NCBI GenBank assembly: GCA_019310195.1
Contig: JAFDET010000160.1
Span: 1 to 12,615, forward strand
Origin: Deltaproteobacteria bacterium
GTDB taxonomy: Bacteria; Myxococcota_A; UBA9160; JAFDET01
DNA length: 12,615 nt
Reading direction: 5' to 3'
Shown: positions 6,473-12,615 of the stretch, in pieces
Numbering within the stretch: the stretch's first letter is position 1
Layout of the letters: every line of letters begins with the position of its first letter
Position numbers and translations under genes: made by a program
The notes under the pieces: generated by a model
Seen by the model: the letters and a program-made list of their open reading frames with translations, nothing else
Database searches by the model: none
What the model was told of the DNA's origin: nothing

Positions 6473-8785
6473 TCAGCGGAAGAGGACCGCGTCCGGGGTC
6501 GGGCGCGGGGCGCGCATGCGCGGGTAGACGTTGAAGGAGAGATCCGGAAGCGAGCCCGTGAAGACGATGTCGAAGGGCAGGATCGGCTCGCGGCCGCGCA
6601 CCACCCCGTAGCGCTCGCGCATGCCCAGGAAACTGTAGGTGGAGCGTGCTTCCGGGCGGCGATCCGGCGTGTCGGCGACGCCCAGCCGCGCGCGCTCGAA
6701 GAACAGGTCGCGCTTCGAGTCAGCCCCGAGTATGTCGCCCGGATCCTCCAGGTAGTTGTTCAGCGCCGTCTCGTCCAGCAGTGCCACCAGCCGCGACAGA
6801 CGCTCCCCGGAAACCCGCTGCCGCCGCACCGTGGCCGGCTTGCGCATGCGGCCGCTCTCGCCCACGTAGTTGAACTCGAGGACCTGCCCGCCCGCCAGGA
6901 TCACGCCTTGGGGGTGAAGCTCGCCGTTGCTCGTATCCCCGTCGAGAAGCTCGGGCCGCAGCGCCAGCCCGTCGGGGCCTGCAACGCCGGGATTCTCCAG
7001 CAGGAAGCCCCGTGAGATGCGGATGCGCTGGGTGGTGGCCTTCATCAGCTCGTCGCGCGCCAGGCTGGCTGCCTCGCGGCCCGCGTCGGTGTCGTGGAAC
7101 GAGCCGGCTACGCGCCGCAGCAACGAGAGACGCATGTCTCCGGCCTTCTGCTTCTTGGCGCCGTCCAGCGCCTGGCGGGCCGCGCGCGCCCGCAGATCCG
7201 GGAACCAGCCGCCGCCCGCCTCTTCTTCCTCCTGGTCCGTGGCCACCTCCCAGGCGGCCAGCCAGTTGCCGCGGTCGCCGTGCCAGTCCTGCAGCCAGTC
7301 GGAGATCTCATGGGCGTGCGCGCCCTTGGGCCGGTGGTTCAGGTACTGACGTGCGTGGATCGCCGTCGCCCTCCCGAACGGCCAGGGCTTGATGAACGCG
7401 AACTGGGCCAGCCGGGTAGGGAACGAGCTGAGCGACTGGATGATCCCGGGCAGGTCGATCAGCCACTCCACCGGGCGCGGCAGGTCGCGGCGCCGCGGCC
7501 CCTTGGCCATCGGGCCGAACATCACCCACTTGACCTTGTCCAGGCGGTCGCGGGCCCGAGCCTTCTTGAACGCCGCCCAGGGGTTGGCTCGCGGACTGTT
7601 CACCAGGGCCTGGGCGTGGCGCGCCATGTTGGCCTCGCCCAACTGGTCGGACACGCCGCCCAGCACATTCCAGCCACCGTCCTCGGTTCCCGACGTGGCG
7701 CCGCGGACCTCGTGGTGGGACAGGGCCAGGGCGTAGCGCGCCTCGTCGGCCAGGGGGCCGTCGGGATCGCTCTCCAGCAGCTCGAGCGCCGCGCCCTCCA
7801 GATCGCTTCGCGGCAGCAGCAGGGCGATGGCCAGCTCGCGTGCCCCAGGCCTCGCGTCCAGCTCGAGCGCGATCGGGTCTGCCTGCAGCGAGCGCGCCTC
7901 GCCGGTGCGGATGGTCGCAATCTCGACGGCGGCCCGTTCGCGGATCTCGATGGCGTCGTGGTCCTCGGGCGCGTAGCGCTCGGCGCGATCCGCCAGCAGG
8001 AAGGCGACGTCCCAGTTCTTCAGGCGCAGCGCCGCGCGCGCGTCGCGCAGGTAGTGGTTGCGACGTGTCTCGTTCCAGCGCTCCTGGGTCTCCTCGGTGC
8101 GCAGCGCGATGCCCGGAGCCTCGGGGGCGTCGGGGTGGGCGTCCAGGAAGTGCTTCCAGTGGGCCAGCGCCTGGCGCTCGCGGAACTCCAGCGGGTCCTC
8201 CATCCGCTCGCTCAGCGCCAGGCTCAAGAGCGACTGCGCCATGGCGATGCCACCCATGAGCGGCGACAGGGCCATTCTCGAGAGCGGGCGCGCCAGTGCG
8301 TTGAAGATCTCCGCGGTGTCCTTGATCAGGGCGTCCCGCATGCGCCGGTCCGCCAGACGCAGGGGGTCGTCGTCCACGTCGGCCTCGAGGCGCTTGTGCA
8401 GGCCTTCGGGAAGGTCGTCGCGCTCCAGCAGCTCGCGGGTCGCCGCGCGGTAGGTGATGGGATTGTCCAGGGTCGCGTTCACCAGATCCGTGGCCGCCGG
8501 CACCAGCCCGGTCGGAAGCTCGCCGGCCGCTTCGCGCTGGTGCTCGATCAGCTCCAGGCGTGCCAGCAGGACCTGCGAGGTCACCCGTGGTTCGGCCAGA
8601 GCCGAGGCGGCCAGGTCGCGCGCCACGATGTCCGCATCGTCGGGAACCTGCGCGCTGAGGGTCGACAGCGGCTCCAGGGCCGACCCGACCGGGGTCGGCG
8701 CCGGCGTGGCGCAGGCCGACAGGGCTGCGGCGAAGAGCGCAGCCGCCAGGGCCCGAAGTGTTCGGTCAGCGCGTGAAGCGGCCAC
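6473..8785 (-). CDS. Large uncharacterised lipoprotein
   Basis: A 770-residue protein that I do not recognise. Residues 1-25 form a lipoprotein signal: basic start, hydrophobic ALAAALFAAALSAC, lipobox L22-S23-A24 and C25, so it is probably anchored in the inner or outer membrane. About 30-560 is mostly helical and contains TPR-like stretches such as HWKHFLDAHPDAPEAPG and AFLLADRAERYAPED, plus a hydrophobic segment near 165-190 (SRMALSPLMGGIAMAQSLL). An acidic run (EEEEAGGGW) lies in the middle. The last ~170 residues look beta-rich and end SFNVYPRMRAPRPTPDAVLFR. The GTG start at 8785 lies inside the end of the upstream lipoprotein gene (20-bp overlap) and has only a weak ribosome site, so translational coupling is likely. 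A scaffold or envelope-assembly role would be a guess. The real start could be slightly downstream, but the signal peptide supports this one. Confidence 0.75.
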   Translation of the reverse strand: MAASRADRTLRALAAALFAAALSACATPAPTPVGSALEPLSTLSAQVPDDADIVARDLAASALAEPRVTSQVLLARLELIEHQREAAGELPTGLVPAATDLVNATLDNPITYRAATRELLERDDLPEGLHKRLEADVDDDPLRLADRRMRDALIKDTAEIFNALARPLSRMALSPLMGGIAMAQSLLSLALSERMEDPLEFRERQALAHWKHFLDAHPDAPEAPGIALRTEETQERWNETRRNHYLRDARAALRLKNWDVAFLLADRAERYAPEDHDAIEIRERAAVEIATIRTGEARSLQADPIALELDARPGARELAIALLLPRSDLEGAALELLESDPDGPLADEARYALALSHHEVRGATSGTEDGGWNVLGGVSDQLGEANMARHAQALVNSPRANPWAAFKKARARDRLDKVKWVMFGPMAKGPRRRDLPRPVEWLIDLPGIIQSLSSFPTRLAQFAFIKPWPFGRATAIHARQYLNHRPKGAHAHEISDWLQDWHGDRGNWLAAWEVATDQEEEEAGGGWFPDLRARAARQALDGAKKQKAGDMRLSLLRRVAGSFHDTDAGREAASLARDELMKATTQRIRISRGFLLENPGVAGPDGLALRPELLDGDTSNGELHPQGVILAGGQVLEFNYVGESGRMRKPATVRRQRVSGERLSRLVALLDETALNNYLEDPGDILGADSKRDLFFERARLGVADTPDRRPEARSTYSFLGMRERYGVVRGREPILPFDIVFTGSLPDLSFNVYPRMRAPRPTPDAVLFR

Positions 8786-9728
8786 GATCCACTCGCAGGG
8801 TGAAGGCCAGGAAGGCCTCGAGGCGCTGCTTGGCTTCTAGCTTCTCCGGCGTGCCGTCCTGGTTGGCCACAGCCTCGTAGAGGCGGGACGCGCCCTCCAC
8901 CAGCTCTTGGAAGGTGGGCGGGTCGAAGCGCAGCCCCTCGGGCGGGTTCGCCTCCACGTAGTCCGCGGCCAGCGCCGCGTACAGGTCAGCCAGCGCCAGC
9001 ATGTGTCGGTTGGCGTTCTTGCTCTCGCGGTGACGCACCACCAGCCGCTGGCGATCGGCCAGGGCCCGCACGTTGCCGTCGGGCGAGAGGCGCCGCACCG
9101 CTTCGAACCAGCGCGCCCGGGCCATGTCGGCGCGCTCGGTTTCCTCCTGGACCACGTAGACGTAGTGGGTCTGCTCGATGTCCTCGTCCAGCGCCTCCAA
9201 CAAGGCCAGGCGCCGTTCGAAGGCCTCCATCACCTGTTCCTCGTTCGTCGGGCTGGGCGGGTCCAGGGCCTCCACCTGGGGCGGGCGCGTGGGGTCGAAG
9301 CCGATGCGCGCCGACTCCTCCAGCGTGTCGCACACGGACGCGCTGCGCAGCGCCTCCATCTCGAGCTTGCCCTCGCGGGTGGCCGAAGTCCGGTAGGCCT
9401 CAGCCGCCAGGGCGAACGCCCGCAGCCGCTCCAGGGACCGGCCCTTGGCGAAGCTGATTACCTCGTCCATGTAGCCCGCACGAAGGGCGTCGCGGTGGAC
9501 CAACTCCAGGTTCTCCAGGCGCACCAACGAGGCGCGAAACACGTTGCGGCCCGTGAAGTCTACCGCGGGCGGAAAGCGGTAGGTGTCGTCCGGGATGTGG
9601 CGGCGCAGCACCGCCACCACCTCCAGGACCGACTCGGTCGGCTGATAGTGCGGATCGGGCGCCTGCTTCCCGCACGCGAGGGCAGGCAGCAGCGCAAGCA
9701 GCGACATGAGAACGCGGGTATCGGTCAC
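8766..9728 (-). CDS. Uncharacterised lipoprotein, upstream partner of the 770-residue lipoprotein
   Basis: A 320-residue product I cannot assign. It starts with a short lipoprotein-type signal (LMSLLALLPALACGK; candidate lipid-bearing cysteine C19, with a slightly non-standard lipobox A-L-A-C). The rest is highly charged and mostly helical. A distinctive early segment, YRFPPAVDFTGRNVFRASLV (about residues 50-69), looks like a conserved family signature. The helices rich in Glu and Arg near 160-260 could form bundles. GTG 9728 is used here. An in-frame ATG at 9707, seven codons later, would keep the signal peptide and is equally plausible; neither has a clear ribosome site. Its 3' end overlaps the next lipoprotein gene by 20 bp, and cimA ends 51 bp upstream on the same strand. 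That makes a cimA-lipoprotein-lipoprotein transcript possible, though no functional link is evident. Confidence 0.72.
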   Translation of the reverse strand: MTDTRVLMSLLALLPALACGKQAPDPHYQPTESVLEVVAVLRRHIPDDTYRFPPAVDFTGRNVFRASLVRLENLELVHRDALRAGYMDEVISFAKGRSLERLRAFALAAEAYRTSATREGKLEMEALRSASVCDTLEESARIGFDPTRPPQVEALDPPSPTNEEQVMEAFERRLALLEALDEDIEQTHYVYVVQEETERADMARARWFEAVRRLSPDGNVRALADRQRLVVRHRESKNANRHMLALADLYAALAADYVEANPPEGLRFDPPTFQELVEGASRLYEAVANQDGTPEKLEAKQRLEAFLAFTLRVDRGRFTR

Positions 9729-9779
9729 GGGAGGTGTCCATCCGCAGACGTGGAGAAGGTAGGGCGGGTCCGAAGTGCG

Positions 9780-11342
9780 TCAATCGGAGCGTTGGCGACG
9801 GCCCGGGCCTTCGCCGGCCACCCGATTCAGCATCTTTTCAGATGCGATCACGGCGGCGCCCATCTGGTCCGAGTCGACCCCCATGGTCTTGAATGTGCCC
9901 TCGTCGTCGCCCTGCCAGGTGATCACGGTCTCCACCAGGGCGGCGGTGCGCCCCCCGGGAGGGATCCGAACCCGGTAATCGGCCAGCCGAGGCACCTGGA
10001 TCCCGAACTTTCTTACGGCCTTCTTGAGCGCGTTCATGAAGGCGTCATAGCCGCCGTCGCCCTGGGCTCGGGCCTCGGAGACCTGGCCCTGGAACGCCAC
10101 GGACACCTCGGCGGACGGAAGCGAGCCGGTGGAGACGTTCACCGTGTACGACTCCACGCGGACGCGCTGCTCCGGGGGAGTCTGGAGCACGTCGGCGATG
10201 ATGTAGGGCAGGTCTTCCGGCACCACCGTGTGCTTCTTGTCTCCCAGCTCCACGATGCGTCGCAGCACCAGGTCGCGGTCGCCGTCGGCCAGCTCGATGC
10301 CCAGATCTTTGAGGTTCTGGTTCAGCGACGCCTTGCCCGAGAGCTTGCCCAGGGCGTAGCGGCGGCGGCGCCCGAAGCGCTCCGGCGCCAGGCGGCTGTG
10401 GTAGAGCTCGCCCTTCACATCGCCATCGGCGTGGATGCCCGCGGTCTGGGTGAAGACGTCGCGCCCCACGATGGGCGTGTTTCCCGGCATGTCCTTGCCG
10501 CTGAAGCTCTCCACCATGCTCGAGACCGTGCGCAGCCTGGACTCGTCCGCATCGGTGCGGAACCGGGTCTGGTCGTGAAGGGCGGCCACCACCTCGGCCA
10601 GGCGGGTGTTTCCGGCGCGCTCGCCCATTCCGTTGACGCTGGTGTGCACGCCGCGGGCGCCCGCCTCCACGGCCACCAGGCAGTTGGCCGTGGCCAGGCC
10701 GTAGTCGTTGTGGGCGTGGAACTCGAAGTGGACGTCGGGCCAGGTGGAGGTCATCAGCTCGACGTAGCGTTGGGTCTGGTGGGGGGAGAAGATGCCCAGC
10801 GTGTCGGCCAGGTAGACCCGCTCGACGCCCGCCTCGCGCAGGCACTGCACCATGGCGAATACGTAGTCGTAGGACTGCTGCACCCCCGACGACCAGTCCT
10901 CCAGGTACGCGTTGACCTTCATGCGCCGGCGCCGGGCATAGGCGATCGTGTTCGCCACGCGCTCGCGGTGAGTCTTGGGCGTGACGCTCAGCTGACCGCG
11001 GCAGTGGGCCTCGGAGCCCTTGGTCAGCAGGTTCAGCACCTTGCCCCGGGCGCTGGCGATCCAGTCCACCGAGGCCGTGCCGTCGGCCAGCCCCAGGATC
11101 TCGACGCGCTCGATCCAGCCCTGCTTGCGCGCCCAGTTGGTGATGCGGCGGGCGGCGGAGGCCTCGCCTTCGGAGACCTTGACCTGGGCGATCTCGATCC
11201 GGTCCACCTTCACCTCGGAGAGCAGCAGCCGCGCCAGCTGGAGCTTCTCCTGCGGCGTGTAGGAGATGTCCGGCGTCTGTTCGCCGTCGCGCAGGGTCGT
11301 GTCCATTACCTGGATTCGCTGTTCAGCGGGCTCGGTGGTCAT
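9780..11342 (-). CDS. cimA: (R)-citramalate synthase, Leptospira CimA type
   Basis: This 520-residue enzyme belongs to the 2-isopropylmalate/citramalate/homocitrate synthase family. It resembles, from memory, Leptospira interrogans CimA (516 residues) along its length. Citramalate synthase condenses pyruvate with acetyl-CoA, the first step of the threonine-independent route to isoleucine. The HMGL-like barrel has TLRDGEQ (R18, D19), ILGLADG (L83), VLNLLTKG (L106) and YLEDWS (Y146). With the +2 offset these align with the Leptospira pyruvate-pocket residues R16, D17, L81, L104 and Y144, favouring pyruvate over 2-oxoisovalerate. HFEFHAHNDYGLA, GERAGNT and QTAGIHADGD follow. The C-terminal regulatory domain (about 390-510) has GDGGYDAFMNAL, YRVRIPPGG and TFKTMGVDSDQ, the isoleucine feedback domain in Leptospira. 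ATG 11342 follows GGGAG about ten bases upstream. The Ile-rich leader ORF and terminator just upstream suggest attenuation. A 2-isopropylmalate synthase is the main alternative. Confidence 0.85.
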   Translation of the reverse strand: MTTEPAEQRIQVMDTTLRDGEQTPDISYTPQEKLQLARLLLSEVKVDRIEIAQVKVSEGEASAARRITNWARKQGWIERVEILGLADGTASVDWIASARGKVLNLLTKGSEAHCRGQLSVTPKTHRERVANTIAYARRRRMKVNAYLEDWSSGVQQSYDYVFAMVQCLREAGVERVYLADTLGIFSPHQTQRYVELMTSTWPDVHFEFHAHNDYGLATANCLVAVEAGARGVHTSVNGMGERAGNTRLAEVVAALHDQTRFRTDADESRLRTVSSMVESFSGKDMPGNTPIVGRDVFTQTAGIHADGDVKGELYHSRLAPERFGRRRRYALGKLSGKASLNQNLKDLGIELADGDRDLVLRRIVELGDKKHTVVPEDLPYIIADVLQTPPEQRVRVESYTVNVSTGSLPSAEVSVAFQGQVSEARAQGDGGYDAFMNALKKAVRKFGIQVPRLADYRVRIPPGGRTAALVETVITWQGDDEGTFKTMGVDSDQMGAAVIASEKMLNRVAGEGPGRRQRSD

Positions 11343-11378
11343 CTCCGGCGTCTCCCGTTCGCTGCGGTTCTCGGTCCC

Positions 11379-11416
11379 AAAAAAAGAGAGGCCGCGGGCT
11401 GCTTGCCCGCGGCCTC
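11379..11416 (-). terminator. Intrinsic terminator in the cimA leader (putative attenuator)
   Basis: On the minus strand GAGGCCGCGGGC (11416-11405) pairs perfectly over 12 bp with GCCCGCGGCCTC (11399-11388) across the loop AAGCA, followed by TC and seven Ts (11385-11379). It is a textbook Rho-independent terminator, placed 36 bases before the cimA ATG. The only minus-strand ORF I can support upstream is the Ile-rich leader, so termination here would act on the cimA transcript itself. A candidate competing pairing is CGGACTC (11450-11444, the last codons of the leader) with the terminator's 5' arm GAGGCCG (11416-11410), with one A-G mismatch. Confidence 0.85.
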
Positions 11417-11440
11417 CGAAACCTTTCGACGCGTTCGCGT

Positions 11441-11524
11441 CTAGAGTCCGGCGGACCGGGGCCCCCGGCCGATAATCGACCCGATCGCGATGAATTCGAT
11501 CGTGCGGGGGCGGTTGCCAGACAT
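11441..11524 (-). CDS. Isoleucine-rich leader peptide for cimA (putative)
   Basis: A 27-codon ORF, ATG at 11524 to TAG at 11443-11441, oriented toward cimA. Residues 9-18 (IEFIAIGSII, within TIEFIAIGSIIG) contain five Ile codons: ATC at positions 9, 12, 14 and 18 and ATT at 17. The codons for GRGPR right after them contain a strong palindrome, CCGGGGGCCCCGG (11468-11456), which a ribosome stalled at Ile17-Ile18 would disturb. The stop lies 24 bases before the terminator hairpin. Leader peptides of ilv and thr operons in other bacteria have this design: a run of regulatory codons, an early stop, then an attenuator. Starved Ile-tRNA would be expected to let transcription proceed into cimA. There is no Shine-Dalgarno sequence before the ATG. 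The peptide is not expected to function as a protein. That it is translated is inferred. Confidence 0.65.
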   Translation of the reverse strand: MSGNRPRTIEFIAIGSIIGRGPRSAGL

Positions 11525-11531
11525 CGCGGTC

Positions 11532-11560
11532 AGCGTACCCGGTACACTTTTCCCATGCAA
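11532..11560 (-). promoter_or_regulatory. Candidate promoter for the cimA leader transcript
   Basis: On the minus strand TTGCAT (11560-11555) and TACGCT (11537-11532) are separated by 17 bases. Each matches the sigma-70 consensus at three of six positions, and the -10 keeps the T-A-n-n-n-T core. Only seven bases separate the -10 from the leader ATG at 11524, so the transcript would start at or next to the start codon (leaderless). The -35 overlaps the start of the divergent pseudouridine synthase gene. Confidence 0.35.
11543..11548 (+). promoter_or_regulatory. Candidate -10 box for the pseudouridine synthase gene
   Basis: TACACT, a TAnnnT -10 type box, ends six bases before the ATG at 11555, again implying a leaderless or nearly leaderless mRNA. 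No good -35 is visible. It sits five bases from the opposite-facing TACGCT box, and the imperfect palindrome GTACCCGGTAC (11535-11545) spans parts of both. Confidence 0.3.
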
Positions 11561-12487
11561 GGCGAGGGTTTCGAGGTGGATGGCCGGGCCGCGGGCTCGC
11601 GCCTGGACGCGTTCCTGAGCGAGCGGTTGGGGCTTTCCCGCGCGGAGACCCGGCGCCTGCTGGCCCGGGGCGTCGTCCGCGTGGACGGCCGCCCCCGGGA
11701 TGCCGGGGCCAAGGGCGAGCGCCTGCTCATGGGTGCGCGGGTCGAGGTGGCACCCTTCACGCCGCGCGCCGACCAGTGCATCCTGCCGGCGCCCGAGCTC
11801 GCGCTGACCGTGCTGGCGGAGGGGCCCGACTGGCTGGCGCTGGACAAGCCGCCGGGCATGCCGGTGCATCCCTATCGCGAGGACGAGCGCGCCACGGCCG
11901 CCGGCTACGCGGTGCACCTGCGTCCGCAGATGCAGGGCGTGGGCGAAGGCGGATTGCGCAGCGGTGTGGTGCATCGCCTGGACGTGGACACCTCGGGGGT
12001 ACTGCTTCTGGCGACGCAGGACGCGGCCTGGCGCCGGCTGCGCCGCGCGTTCCGCCGCCACCGGGTGACCAAGCGCTACCGCGCCATCGCCCTCGGTGAT
12101 CTGGAGGAGAGCGGCCGCGTGGAGCTGGACCTGCGTGTGGCCCGGCACCGGCCCGCGCGCGTGGCCGTGGTCGAGCCGGGGCGGGCACGGGATTCGGGAA
12201 ACGTGCGTCCGACCCGCCTGGCCTGGCGCGTACTGGAGCGGCTGCGGGGAGGCTGTCTGGTCGAGGTCGACATGGAGACGGGCTTCCTCCACCAGGTACG
12301 CGTCACGCTGGCTCACCTGGGCGCGCCGTTGGCGGGCGACCGTGTCTACGGGCCGGCGCCCGCGGACGATCCCAGCGGCGCCGCGCGCCACATGCTCCAC
12401 GCCGCTTCGGTGGAGTGGGAGGAGATCCGGGCCGAGAGCCCCGATCCGCCGGACTTCGCGGCCGCCCTGGATCGACTGCGCGGCTGA
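11555..12487 (+). CDS. RluA-family RNA pseudouridine synthase
   Basis: A 310-residue enzyme that isomerises uridine to pseudouridine, probably in 23S rRNA or tRNA. Residues about 13-58 form an S4 RNA-binding domain (RLDAFLSERLGLSRAETRRL ... VRVDG). The catalytic domain has LDKPPGMPVHP, then the family motif HRLDVDTSGVLLLA with catalytic Asp at residue 143. It ends with GFLHQVRVTLAHLGAPLAGD, the family's GRTHQIRVHLAHxGHPIxGD motif. The Val after HRLD (usually Arg, Lys or Glu) and Phe-Leu in place of Arg-Thr are mild departures. With an S4 domain and one catalytic domain it is RluC/RluD-like in layout, but the target uridine cannot be told. ATG 11555 has no ribosome site and lies six bases after a TACACT box, so it may be leaderless. 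It is divergent from the cimA leader, with 30 bp between the two start codons. No terminator is seen downstream. Confidence 0.88.
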   Translation: MQGEGFEVDGRAAGSRLDAFLSERLGLSRAETRRLLARGVVRVDGRPRDAGAKGERLLMGARVEVAPFTPRADQCILPAPELALTVLAEGPDWLALDKPPGMPVHPYREDERATAAGYAVHLRPQMQGVGEGGLRSGVVHRLDVDTSGVLLLATQDAAWRRLRRAFRRHRVTKRYRAIALGDLEESGRVELDLRVARHRPARVAVVEPGRARDSGNVRPTRLAWRVLERLRGGCLVEVDMETGFLHQVRVTLAHLGAPLAGDRVYGPAPADDPSGAARHMLHAASVEWEEIRAESPDPPDFAAALDRLRG

Positions 12488-12506
12488 GCTAGCAGCCTGA
12501 CCCAGG
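12488..12506 (+). repeat. Second copy of the 19-bp repeat edge found at 2031
   Basis: GCTAGCAGCCTGACCCAGG directly follows the stop of the pseudouridine synthase gene and matches 2031-2049 at 17 of 19 positions. The sequence after it does not resemble the palindromic block at 2050-2151. The rest of the window, 12507-12615, shows no supportable gene, only a weak GGCG/CGCC hairpin near 12517 and the palindrome CCCCGGGG near 12597. Confidence 0.45.
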
Positions 12507-12615
12507 CCAATCGGCGCGGGCGCCTCGCCTTTGCCCGACGGACTGACGCCGCGCCCCGCTTGAATCCCCCGCCTACGGTCCTCCGGGCCTGAGATGCCCC
12601 GGGGAGTTGTCACAT

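Noticed and set aside
8907..11444. An 845-codon open frame on the plus strand opposite cimA and the lipoproteins
   Set aside because: It is antisense to cimA, whose family motifs are unambiguous, and its translation is His/Gly/Val/Leu-rich low-complexity sequence with no domain. Long antisense frames are expected in DNA this GC-rich.
11441..12613. A 390-codon minus-strand frame covering the pseudouridine synthase
   Set aside because: The plus-strand product has clear S4 and RluA motifs. Only the last 27 codons of this frame, starting at ATG 11524, have a contextual case (the Ile-rich leader).

Overview
The window is uniformly GC-rich, roughly 70% by eye, with GTG as well as ATG starts and several start/stop overlaps. 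The gene content (two large proteobacterial-style lipoproteins, a CT398/DUF164-type zinc-ribbon coiled coil, a GlcDEF oxidase cluster and a Leptospira-like citramalate synthase) suggests a deltaproteobacterial or myxobacterial-type environmental bacterium, perhaps from a metagenome assembly. This placement is an inference, because no rRNA or other phylogenetic marker is present.

Layout. Plus strand 52-2035: a zinc-ribbon coiled-coil protein, a 223-bp gap, then a TPR protein ending in a minimal zincin metallopeptidase domain. At 2031-2151 a palindrome-rich repeat runs into the start of glcD. Plus strand 2050-6042: a tight glcD-glcE-glcF cluster for glycolate (or D-lactate-type 2-hydroxyacid) oxidation. 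Its glcF reading frame is broken near 5383 by what looks like an internal deletion. Plus 6086-6334: a small GlsB/YeaQ-type membrane protein. At 6341-6452, between convergent genes, lies a 112-bp, almost perfect inverted repeat of REP/MITE type. Minus strand 9728-6473: two overlapping genes for uncharacterised lipoproteins. Minus 11342-9780: cimA, (R)-citramalate synthase. Plus 11555-12487: an RluA-family pseudouridine synthase, divergent from cimA. The last 128 bp carry no supportable gene.

The most interesting region is 11342-11554. Reading toward cimA there is a 27-codon ORF with five isoleucine codons inside a ten-codon stretch. About 25 nt after its stop comes a 12-bp perfect GC-rich hairpin with a seven-T tract, and cimA begins 36 nt later. 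This is the architecture of transcriptional attenuation by isoleucine, the end product of the pathway cimA starts. The leader ORF lacks a Shine-Dalgarno sequence and has a TANNNT -10-like box seven nt before its ATG, so it may be translated from a leaderless mRNA.

How the genes work together: GlcD, GlcE and GlcF would form one membrane-associated flavo-iron-sulfur oxidase. CimA would supply 2-oxobutyrate precursor for isoleucine without threonine deaminase. The two lipoproteins are probably translationally coupled and act at the envelope. The other genes show no functional link to each other.
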